Shown here one piece after another: positions 55,845 to 64,000 of a stretch of 64,000 nucleotides of DNA. Both the position numbers and the translations under genes were made by a program. Source of the DNA: Helichrysum umbraculigerum (lineage: Eukaryota; Streptophyta; Magnoliopsida; Asterales; Asteraceae); the NCBI GenBank assembly GCA_949592205.1, contig CATIUR010000012.1:1177001-1241000 (forward strand). Direction: 5' to 3'. The notes beneath the pieces are model-generated. The model did not search any database. It worked only from the letters and a program-made list of their open reading frames with translations, and had not been told where the DNA came from. Numbering within the stretch: position 1 is the first letter of the stretch; every line of letters begins with the position of its first letter.

Positions 55845-56887
55845 ATGTCACCTCTGTGTTCTAGTTTACCAAACCGTGTTCCTTCCTCTCCCTACTGTTC
55901 CAAGTGCAACCGCCACCACCAAGGTCCTTGCGGTACCTACTGCAAGAGGTACGGACACCTCACCAAGGACTGTAGATCCCCCACCACCAACAACAACAAT
56001 TCCAACAACGCCAGGCCATCCAGAGCCTGCTTCAAGTATGGGAGCACTGGGCATTTCAGAAATGAATGCCCTAAACTGAAGAACAAGGGCAGCAGCAACA
56101 ACAACAACAACAACAACGCAAGAGGTAGAGCCTTCGTACTCAACTCTGGGGATGCCCACCAAGACCCGAATGTGGTCTCGGGTATGTTCCTCCTCAACAA
56201 TTTATCTACTTCTGTTCTATTTGATACTGGTGCCGATAGAAGCTTTATTTCTGATGAGTTTTACCCACTGCTTGACATCGCCCCCATTGCTCTAGATGTT
56301 AAGTACACAGTAGAACTAGCGAACGGTAAACTCATAGAAACCAATAATGTGATACCTAATTGCACTTTAAACCTAGCTGACGAAACTTTCCCGATCGATC
56401 TTATGCCTGTAAAAATTGGAAGTTTTGACGTCATCATTGGTATGGACTGGTTGTCCAAACATCGCACTGAAATCGTTTGTTATGATAAGGTCGTTCGCAT
56501 CCCTCTCGTCGCCGGTAAAACTTTGATCATACAGGGGGAGACCGGTGGGATGAGACTAAATATCATCTCTTGTTTGAAAACTCAAAAATTTCTGAGAAAA
56601 GGTTATCCAGCAATCCTCGCGCACATCATGGAGAAAAAGTCGGAGGAGAAGCGACTTGAGGATGTGCCCATCGTACGAGACTTCCCGGAAGTCTTTCCCG
56701 AAGAACTGTATGGTCTACCACCGCCAAGACAGGTTGAGTTCTCAATCGATCTCGTGCCAGGTGCTGCACCTGTGGCTCGAGCACCATACCGCCTAGCCCC
56801 GTCCGAACTTCAGGAGTTGTCCACTCAATTACAGGAACTCCTGGACAGAGGATTCATTAGACCGAGTTCTTCACCTTGGGGAGCTCC
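55845..56887 (+). pseudogene. pol: Tek-4: gag-end, protease and start of reverse transcriptase of a Tekay element
   Basis: Fragment of an older plus-strand element closely similar to Tek-3. It opens with two degenerate knuckles: the first has an irregular Cys spacing (CGTYCKRYGHLTKDC) and the second has lost a Cys (CFKYGSTGHFRNEC). An asparagine run follows. The protease active site FDTGADRSFISDEF is intact, followed by DVIIGMDWLSKHR and the RT approach VEFSIDLVPGAAPVARAPYR. The frame is cut at FIRPSSSPWGAP by the Tek-3 LTR, so palm and catalytic motifs are outside the window. Gag N-terminal sequence is missing. Confidence 0.88.
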
Positions 56888-59461
56888 TGTAACACTCCCA
56901 AATTTAGTGATTTGCGGAAGCATACTTGGGTGTTACTAATCAATATACAAAGCACAAGATATACAGCAAACGACCTCTAAATGAGACGTTTTGTAAAATA
57001 GTTACATTCCATAAATTAATCGTTTGAAAACATATAGTTTTCTTTTCAAAAATATGTAAGCCTAGAGTCCGCGTATGTGGCGGGAGATTCTATTACATAA
57101 CCATAGCTACAAAAGATAATGCCAAAGAATCTCCGTTAAATGCAGTTTGGAAATCATGCGACTCTAGCTAGTGATCCTGGAGTGATCCTACTCCGTAAGT
57201 GTACCTGAGAATACATGCTAAAAATGGTCAACCAAAAGGTTGGTGAATCTCACAGGTTTATCAGTAAATAATCAGTTTGAACACAAGATTTCCTCAGTAG
57301 TGCCCGCAGGCGTATATCAAGTATTTGCAAATCCAGCAAAAGTAAAGTAATTAAGTTATACCGTTGCCATGAGGCTCATAATCGAAGCTTAACCCGTAAA
57401 TAATCAGTTGCTCCCGTGACATGCTCGTAATTGAGCAAGCATAAGTAACGAAATAATAGTCGCCCGTTTATACATAACGGTTCGTGGTAGCGCTACTACC
57501 CCGGGCGGGGAGGGTCATTTCCCTAATGGATCCATTAACTACTGTTCGCGCTTAAGTACATAACTAACGATATATGATGGAGAGACTTCAGTAAATAGTA
57601 AGTAACTCATGCAATTCCGTTTGGTATAGTAAACAGTTTAGTACTTGTGTTCAAGAAAAATCAGTAGCAAGTATCTCCCCCAATAAGTTAAAACAGTAAA
57701 AGTGGGGCCGTAAGACTCACCTGAGTCTTTGCAAGTACGTTTATATCAATAAACGAGTAAGTAATATCAACCGTTGGTTCTCCGAACCCGTAACCTCCAA
57801 ATGCCTAAACACGTAATGTCAAGTAAGTAGATGTCTCGCACGATCATCTAGGCTAGTTGTTCATACAACCCAATGTGTCCGAATGTTGGTTCGTTATCAT
57901 TTGTATAAAAGTGTACGACCCGTTGGTGACGAGTTTGAAATAATAAACTTTAAGTATTATTATCAAATTATCAATGTTTTGCACTTACAAAAGTGTCCCA
58001 AAGTGTTTCATAAGTCGTATCGTATAAGGATTTGAAGTTGTAAAGGTTGGACACTTAGTGAAATTTTAGTTAGACAACCTGCTGTTTTATGCGACACTAT
58101 ATGCGTCACTTATGTGTTCTATGCGTCACTTATGGAGTGTCGGGTATTGGTGTCAGTTTAAGGGTATGCGTCACTGAGATAGTGTCGTGTATCATCTTAT
58201 GCGTCACTTCAGAAGTGACGGGTTCCGTAACATCGTGGCACTCAAGGAGTGTCGTGCAAAGTAGATATTTCTGAGATTTAGGCGTCACTTATGGAGTGAC
58301 GTGTAGTATAGCGACACTCAAGAAGTGTCGTGTAAAGAATATGGCGGCACTAAGGGAGTGACGGTAACAAGTGTCGGTTTAAGGTTCTAGGCGTCACTAG
58401 AGTAGTGTCGGCAAGAGTGTCGTATAAAAATTAGGTTTCGATCATAGGCGTCACTAAAGCAAGTGACGCTAGTAGTGACGGATATTGAAAATGCGTCACT
58501 TAGGTAGTGACGGGAAAAGAGGGCTTATGCGACACTTAGTCAGTGTCGCACGAAGTGACGCATATCTGGGTTCATCAGTGCGTCACTTACGTCTGATCGA
58601 CGGATTTTGAGCCAAAAACATGTTTTCGGGTTTCCGTTTGGTCCGATTCTTTTACCCAACCCTTATATGAACATAATAAGCCTATAGAAACCATAAACTA
58701 GTAAAAATGATCAAAAACGAGAGATGTCGGGATTTGTCGGAAACTTACAAAACGCCGAAATGAAATTCCGGAAAGATAGCGTTGTAGATCGGGATGCGGT
58801 GGTCGTTTATTTCCAAAGGGCCGATGAAATCCAAGTGCGTTTAGTGGTAGTATTTTGTGAATTAGTGAGATTGTGGAGGTGGTGGTGATTTAGAGGAAAA
58901 GGAAGAAAGAGAGTAAGAGAGAGAAAGAGATAGATGAAAATGAGGAAAGAAAGAGGGAGGTGGGGGTTTTATCCCCACTTTTCAGTTTTCGCCCCGCGCT
59001 CCGTGTGGTGTTCGTTCGCTCCGTCGTTTATACGTTAAATAATTATTTTAAATATTAACTGGTACATTTTAATTACAAATTATTACGTGATATTTTATTT
59101 AATGATTTTACAATTAAGTTTACGTTTGAGTTATAAATGTAAGTTGGTTTATTTAGTTTGCGCGTTTTACATTTTAAATTGTGAAATTTTCTGATCGTAC
59201 GATACGAATAAATACTAAATATTATTATAATAATATTTTTGACATAACAACGTTATTTAATAAAATTTGTCACCAACGTCCATATTAAATAGAATCGAAA
59301 TACATTCGATTTAAATTGCGTACGATTTAACCAAATCGCATTTTCGTATATATTCACCAATATATATAATTCGATACATAAATTAGCCTAACACAGAACT
59401 AATTACATGTATTAACAAAGAATTAGGCACTAATTCTAGTCCTAATTTGCCGGTTGTTACA
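56888..59461 (-). repeat. Tek-3 3' LTR
   Basis: 2574 bp, TGTAACACTCCC to GGTTGTTACA. It contains a terminal stem-loop (56889-56936), the conserved donor-like motif (57715-57723, minus strand CAG/GTGAGT), palindromes AATGGATCCATT and GTAGCGCTAC (about 57487-57531) and the GCGTCACT array (58088-58590). Confidence 0.92.
58088..58590. repeat. GCGTCACT / AGTGACG array in Tek-3 LTR
   Basis: About 20 copies of GCGTCACT or GCGACACT and their complements AGTGACG or AGTGTCG, usually paired as GCGTCACT...AGTGACG some 10-15 bases apart, making imperfect hairpins. It lies in the probable transcribed part of the LTR. Short ORFs here are array translations. Confidence 0.75.
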
Positions 59462-59479
59462 TTCTCCCCCTGTTAAAGG
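59462..59479 (-). other. Polypurine tract of Tek-3
   Basis: Minus-strand CCTTTAACAGGGGGAGAA next to the 3' LTR. The hairpin AATTTCGGGACGAAATT at 59480-59496 overlaps the gag-pol stop codon. Confidence 0.85.
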
Positions 59480-59495
59480 AATTTCGTCCCGAAAT

Positions 59496-62400
59496 TTAAG
59501 TCGAAGTCGCGTTAGGGGCAGAATCGGTGAATAAGTGTGGATACTTGAGTCGTATTTGGTCTTCCCGTTCCCAAGTGAATTCCGGACCGCGCCGCGAATT
59601 CCATCTGACTTTGACGATTGGAATACGACTTTGTTTCAGTTGTTTGACCTCACGGTCCATAATTTCGACGGGTTCCTCAACGAAATGAAGTTTGTCATTA
59701 ATGCGAATCTCGTCAAGTGGTATGATAAGTGTCTCGTCAGACAGACATTTCTTTAAGTTAGAAATATGAAAGGTAGGGTGCACGCTGCTGAGTTCGGAGG
59801 GCAGCTGCAGTCGATATGCCACTGGACCTATCCTCTCGAGGATCTCAAAAGGCCCAATGTATCTGGGGTTTAATTTTCCGCGTTTGCCGAATCGGATTAC
59901 GCCTTTCCAAGGCGATACCTTTAAGAGTACTCGATCCCCAACTTGGAACTCGAGTGGCTTGCGTCTCACGTCAGCATAGCTTTTCTGACGATCACGCGCG
60001 GCTTTGAGTCGGTTTTGGATTTCAACGATTTTCTCTGTGGTTTCATGTATGAGTTCAGGACCAGTGAGTTGACTCTCTCCCACTTCAGTCCAACAGATAG
60101 GTGATCGGCACTTACGACCGTACAGTGCCTCAAAAGGTGCAACTTTAATGCTGGTGTGATAGCTGTTGTTGTACGAGAACTCGCACAACGGTAGGTGTCT
60201 TTCCCAATTTGTGCCGGAATCCACTACGCAGGCTCGTAGCATGTCTTCCAGTGTCTGAATAGTTCGTTCGCTCTGGCCATCGGTCTGAGGATGGTACGCG
60301 GTACTCATATCTAGACGGGTACCCAGTGATTTTTGGAGTGATTGCCAGAAGCGAGATGTGAATCGAGCATCCCTGTCAGAGATAATTGAGATAGGGACAC
60401 CATGTTGGCAAACGATTTCCTTGATGTAAATTTGTGTAAGGCGTTCCATTTTATCGGTTTCTCTGATTGCCAAGAAATGAGCTGATTTGGTGAGACGATC
60501 GACGATCACCCAAATGGTATCGCAACCGCTCGCCGATTTAGGTAGTTTGGTTATGAAATCCATGGTAATTTGCTCCCATTTCCATTGAGGAATTTCAGGT
60601 TGTTGGAGCAATCCGGAAGGTCTTTGGTGCTCGGCCTTGACCTTGGAACAGGTTAGGCATTTGCTGACGTACAAAGCAATGTCAGCTTTCATGTTCGGCC
60701 ACCAGTAAAACTCCTTGATGCCGTGATACATTTTGTCGGATCCCGGGTGGATAGAATACTTGGACTTGTGAGCTTCATCCATCACCAAATCCCGAAGGTT
60801 CCCGAAATTAGGCAACCAGATTCGGTTAGAGAAATACCTAACTCCGTTGGGTCTGATCTCGAATTGTTTATCCATGCCTCGCAAGGCCTCGTTCTTGAAG
60901 TTATCGGGTTTCAGGGCTTCGAGTTGGGCAAGGTGTATTTGGGTGGTGAGATCGTTATGAATGGTAATACTGAGTGCCCGGACCCGGAGTGGTTTTGTTC
61001 GTTCCTTACGACTGAGAGCATCAGCAACCACGTTTGCTTTGCCCGGATGATATTTGATCTCACAGTCGTAATCGGTGAGTAATTCAACCCATCTACGTTG
61101 CCTCATGTTAAGATCTTTCTGGTTGAAAATGTGTTGGAGGCTTTTGTGGTCGGTGAATATGGTGCTGCGGGTACCATAAAGATAATGTCTCCAGATTTTT
61201 AAGGCGAACACCACGGCCCCTAGCTCGAGGTCGTGAGTTGTGTAGTTTTTCTCGTGAACTTTAAGTTGTCTGGAGGCGTAAGCAATGACCTTGTCTCGTT
61301 GCATCAGCACGCAACCGAGACCTTGGTGAGAAGCATCGCAGTATACCACGAAATCATCGGTGCCTTCGGGTAGAGATAGAATGGGTGCACTGCAAAGCTT
61401 GGATTTCAACAGTTGAAATGCCGACTCTTGTTTATCGGTCCAATCAAATTTCTTTTCCTTCTGAGTCAGCACGGTGAGGGGTTTGGCAATTGTTGAAAAG
61501 TTTTCGATGAAGCGGCGGTAGTAACCGGCCAATCCCAAGAATTGGCGTACCTCGGTGGGAGTGGTTGGTGCTTGCCAATTCTTGATTGCCTCGATTTTTG
61601 ACGGGTCTACATGAATTCCCTGACTGTCGATAACGTGCCCAAGGAATTGAACGGTGTTTATCCAGAACTCACACTTAGAGAATTTGGCGTAAAGCTCTTC
61701 GTGTCTAAGTAGTTCTAGGATGGTTCCGAGGTGTTGTGCGTGCTCTTGTTCGTTTCGTGAATAGATAAGAATGTCATCGATAAAAACAATGACAAACTTG
61801 TCGAGGTAAGGTTTGCACACCCGATTCATAAGGTCCATGAATACAGCCGGTGCGTTGGTTAGACCAAAGGGCATCACTTGGAACTCGTAGTGCCCGTAAC
61901 GGGTTCTGAATGCGGTTTTCGGGATGTCAGCATCGCGAACACGCAACTGATGATAACCTGATCGAAGATCAATCTTTGAATAACAGCTTGATCCTTGAAG
62001 TTGATCGAACAGATCATCGATTCGAGGGAGTGGGTATCGGTTCTTGACGGTTAGTTTGTTCAACTCTCTGTAGTCAATACACATTCGGAATGAACCGTCT
62101 TTCTTTTTGACAAATAAGATCGGAGCTCCCCAAGGTGAAGAACTCGGTCTGATGAATCCTCTATCCAGGAGTTCCTGTAACTGAGTAGACAACTCCTGAA
62201 GTTCGGATGGGGCTAGGCGATACGGTGCTCGGGCCACCGGTGCGGCACCCGGCACGAGATCAATCGAGAACTCAACCTGTCTAGGTGGAGGTAAACCAGG
62301 TAGTTCTTCTGGAAAGACTTCGGGAAAGTCTCTAACGATTGGCACATCTTCAAGTCGCTTCTCCTCCGACTTTTTCTCCGTGATGTGCGCGAGTATTGCG

Positions 62401-63917
62401 GGGTAACCCTTTCTCAGAAATTTTCGGGTTTTTAAACAGGAGATTAAGTTTAGTCTCGACCCACCGGTCTCCCCCTGTATGATCAAGGTACTACCGGCGG
62501 CGAGAGGAATTCGGACGATCTTATCATGGCAAACAATTTCGGCCCGATGCTTGGACAACCAGTCCATACCCACAATGACATCAAAACTTCCTAGTTCAAC
62601 AGGCATTAAATCGATTGAGAAGGTTTCGTTTGCGAGGTTTAAAGTGCAATTAGGTATCACACTACTGGTTTCTATGAGTTTACCATTTGCGAGTTCTACA
62701 GTGTACTTAGCATCTAAGGCCGAAGGGGTGATATTAAGTAGTGGGCAAAACTCATCAGATATGAAACTTTTATCAGCACCGGTATCAAATAATACTGAAG
62801 CAGTAAGATCGTTGAGAAGAAACGTACCCGTTACAACATTCGGGTCTTCCCTAGCTTCCCCAGCTTTGATGACAAATGCTCTGCTACGAGCAGGGTTGTT
62901 GTTCCGTTTGTTGCTGCTGTTGTTGTTGTTGTTGTTTTTCTGCTTAGGGCAATTATTCTGAAAATGCCCAGGACTTCCGCACCCATAACAAGTCTTCGGG
63001 GCACTGATGTTTCGACAATCCTTGGCCAGATGCCCAAAACGCTTGCAGTTTGTGCAAGGGCAGGAACCGTCGTGGTGACGATTGCATTTGGGACAGTAGG
63101 GCCTGCTTCCAACGTACCCTTTCCTTTCTGAAGTGCCAGATGAATAAGCCCTAAGGGGCTCAGGCTTTCGGTTGGTGATTTGGTTGGATGAGTTGGGGTT
63201 TCCTTCCCATTTTCGTTTGTTGTTTGCAGGTGGGGCTGAAGTTGTGTTACGGCGGACAGCGTTTGCCGTGAGTTCATGGGCCATACGGATGGCGTTCTGG
63301 ATAGTACCTGGTTTGGATGATGTCACCAGGTCCTGGAGTTTTTCGGGCAGTCCATCAACGTATTTCTCGATCCTCTTGTACTCAGGATCGACCATGGTTG
63401 GGCACAGGAGTGCCAGCTGGTGGAAACGGTTGGTATAACCGGTAATATCGTTACCTTGCATCTTATGGTTCCAGAATTCCAGCTCCAGTTGTTTCAGTTC
63501 ATCCCTGGGGCAATACTCACCCCTTAACATCTCCTTCAACTCCTCCCACGGGAGTTTGTAAGCATCGGCAACGCCCACAGTTTGGGCATAGGTGTTCCAC
63601 CACGTGAGTGCGGTGTCGGTAAAAGTACTAACAGAGAACTTAACTTTGTCCCCCTCCGCACAGTTGCAGATAAGGAATACCGATTCAACTTTCTCGATCC
63701 AGCGTATTAGACCGATTGCTCCCTCGGTACCTGCAAAGTTTAGAGGTTTGCAGTTCTGGAAGTCCTTGTAAGAACAAGGTTTAGCAGCAGTGGTTTCAGC
63801 GGCATCGCTGTTTCTCGAGGAATTTGGTGGAGTATTCCGAGCCAAGGCTTCAGTAACAGCCTGGGTTATAAGGGAGGTAATCTGGGCGTCGGTGTATGGT
63901 CGTGTCTTTGGCGGCAT
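59496..63917 (-). CDS. gag-pol: Gag-pol polyprotein of Tek-3, uninterrupted, with chromodomain
   Basis: 1473 codons, one frame. Gag (about 1-225; GTEGAIGLIRWIEK, ALTWWN); knuckles CTNCKRFGHLAKDC (288-301) and CYGCGSPGHFQNNC (310-323); protease FDTGADKSFI (377-386); reverse transcriptase YSKIDLRSGYHQL (646-658) and FIDD (712-715); RNase H YCDASHQG (859-866) and FTDHKSLQHI; integrase HHCC (about 1057-1090), core Asp in ITMDFI (1120), Asp in IISDRDARF (1181) and Glu in GQSERTIQT (1217); C-terminal chromodomain about 1400-1465 (VRWNSRRGPEFTWERED). Full family length with all catalytic residues visible. It would copy RNA to DNA in particles and integrate with chromodomain targeting. Start MPPKTR is shared with Tek-1 and Tek-2. 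Confidence 0.95.
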   Translation of the reverse strand: MPPKTRPYTDAQITSLITQAVTEALARNTPPNSSRNSDAAETTAAKPCSYKDFQNCKPLNFAGTEGAIGLIRWIEKVESVFLICNCAEGDKVKFSVSTFTDTALTWWNTYAQTVGVADAYKLPWEELKEMLRGEYCPRDELKQLELEFWNHKMQGNDITGYTNRFHQLALLCPTMVDPEYKRIEKYVDGLPEKLQDLVTSSKPGTIQNAIRMAHELTANAVRRNTTSAPPANNKRKWEGNPNSSNQITNRKPEPLRAYSSGTSERKGYVGSRPYCPKCNRHHDGSCPCTNCKRFGHLAKDCRNISAPKTCYGCGSPGHFQNNCPKQKNNNNNNSSNKRNNNPARSRAFVIKAGEAREDPNVVTGTFLLNDLTASVLFDTGADKSFISDEFCPLLNITPSALDAKYTVELANGKLIETSSVIPNCTLNLANETFSIDLMPVELGSFDVIVGMDWLSKHRAEIVCHDKIVRIPLAAGSTLIIQGETGGSRLNLISCLKTRKFLRKGYPAILAHITEKKSEEKRLEDVPIVRDFPEVFPEELPGLPPPRQVEFSIDLVPGAAPVARAPYRLAPSELQELSTQLQELLDRGFIRPSSSPWGAPILFVKKKDGSFRMCIDYRELNKLTVKNRYPLPRIDDLFDQLQGSSCYSKIDLRSGYHQLRVRDADIPKTAFRTRYGHYEFQVMPFGLTNAPAVFMDLMNRVCKPYLDKFVIVFIDDILIYSRNEQEHAQHLGTILELLRHEELYAKFSKCEFWINTVQFLGHVIDSQGIHVDPSKIEAIKNWQAPTTPTEVRQFLGLAGYYRRFIENFSTIAKPLTVLTQKEKKFDWTDKQESAFQLLKSKLCSAPILSLPEGTDDFVVYCDASHQGLGCVLMQRDKVIAYASRQLKVHEKNYTTHDLELGAVVFALKIWRHYLYGTRSTIFTDHKSLQHIFNQKDLNMRQRRWVELLTDYDCEIKYHPGKANVVADALSRKERTKPLRVRALSITIHNDLTTQIHLAQLEALKPDNFKNEALRGMDKQFEIRPNGVRYFSNRIWLPNFGNLRDLVMDEAHKSKYSIHPGSDKMYHGIKEFYWWPNMKADIALYVSKCLTCSKVKAEHQRPSGLLQQPEIPQWKWEQITMDFITKLPKSASGCDTIWVIVDRLTKSAHFLAIRETDKMERLTQIYIKEIVCQHGVPISIISDRDARFTSRFWQSLQKSLGTRLDMSTAYHPQTDGQSERTIQTLEDMLRACVVDSGTNWERHLPLCEFSYNNSYHTSIKVAPFEALYGRKCRSPICWTEVGESQLTGPELIHETTEKIVEIQNRLKAARDRQKSYADVRRKPLEFQVGDRVLLKVSPWKGVIRFGKRGKLNPRYIGPFEILERIGPVAYRLQLPSELSSVHPTFHISNLKKCLSDETLIIPLDEIRINDKLHFVEEPVEIMDREVKQLKQSRIPIVKVRWNSRRGPEFTWEREDQIRLKYPHLFTDSAPNATST

Positions 63918-64000
63918 GATTCTTCAATAAAAGAATGAAGATACATGAGATTTTGTATGAACTTGTAATTGTCACAGATGTACATGTATGAAAGCAGTAA
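63918..64000 (-). other. Tek-3 leader, partial
   Basis: The bases next to the gag ATG form a pyrimidine-rich tract ending TTGAAG (AG at 63922-63923), a candidate splice acceptor like those before gag in Tek-1 and Tek-2. Confidence 0.55.

Larger units (their letters stand above)
56888..64000 (-). mobile_element. Tek-3: Tekay-like chromovirus with open gag-pol, right end outside window
   Basis: 3' LTR at 56888-59461, polypurine tract at 59462-59479 and an open gag-pol at 59496-63917. The 5' LTR and primer site lie beyond 64000. Inserted in the reverse transcriptase of Tek-4 in opposite orientation. Termini TGTAACAC and TGTTACA are shared with Tek-2. It is the only element in the window with an unbroken pol. 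Confidence 0.92.

Noticed and set aside
55866..56200. Minus-strand ORFs rich in Val or Leu across Tek-4
   Set aside because: Antisense of the Asn and Gly-Thr rich gag-protease coding frame.

Overview
This window is intergenic plant DNA made almost entirely of LTR retrotransposons nested inside one another. The evidence is plant-type primer-binding sites, chromovirus (Tekay-like Ty3), Athila-like Ty3 and SIRE-like copia proteins, and high AT content. I see no cellular gene, rRNA or tRNA gene. The retrotransposon proteins resemble what I remember from Asteraceae elements, so a composite such as a lettuce, sunflower or chamomile relative is my guess for the host (about 50% sure). Element names below (Ath-1, Ath-2, Tek-1 to Tek-4, Cop-1, sLTR-1) are mine.

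Layout. Ath-1, an Athila-like element on the minus strand, runs from beyond the left edge to 55591. Its 3' LTR tail is 1-25, its coding part is 21288-27795 and its 5' LTR lies between 27991 and 55591. Ath-2 (955-20339, minus; target duplication ATCTT) is inserted in the 3' non-coding part of Ath-1. Tek-1 (2804-10013, plus; CTGTG) is inserted in the 3' LTR of Ath-2. The 5' LTR of Ath-1 is split by Cop-1 (28753-52339, minus; GTCAC), whose own 3' LTR is split by Tek-2 (29029-38104, minus; GCATG). It is split again by a solo LTR, sLTR-1 (52993-54551; ACTAT). Right of Ath-1 is a plus-strand Tekay fragment (Tek-4, about 55845-56887). It is cut inside its reverse transcriptase by Tek-3 (56888 to beyond the window, minus), which carries an uninterrupted 1473-residue gag-pol ORF with a chromodomain. 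Every boundary inside the window was placed to the base using TG...CA ends and matching 5-bp duplications.

Functional reading. Tek-3 is the only element here with an open pol. Tek-1 and Tek-2 are gag-only and must have been moved in trans. Tek-3 shares terminal sequence and polypurine tract with Tek-2 and is a plausible helper type. Ath-1 and Cop-1 have full-length but broken pol genes. Ath-2 has no pol; it has an unrecognised ORF at the gag position plus an ATHILA ORF-1-like gene. Cop-1 carries downstream of pol an extra (env-position) gene that I read as six exons with consistent GT-AG sites and phases. LTR divergence counted by eye follows the nesting order: Ath-2 about 1.5%, Cop-1 about 0.7%, Tek-1 and Tek-2 about 0.3-0.4%.

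The least explained structures are: 21-bp-phased CCGTATACGG palindrome arrays upstream of the Athila TATA box; a private CpG-rich palindromic word array in each LTR family; long series of tiny hairpins with different arms in Tek-2; a conserved splice donor in three Tekay LTR families paired with an acceptor just before gag; and splice acceptors abutting the ATG of every env-position gene.
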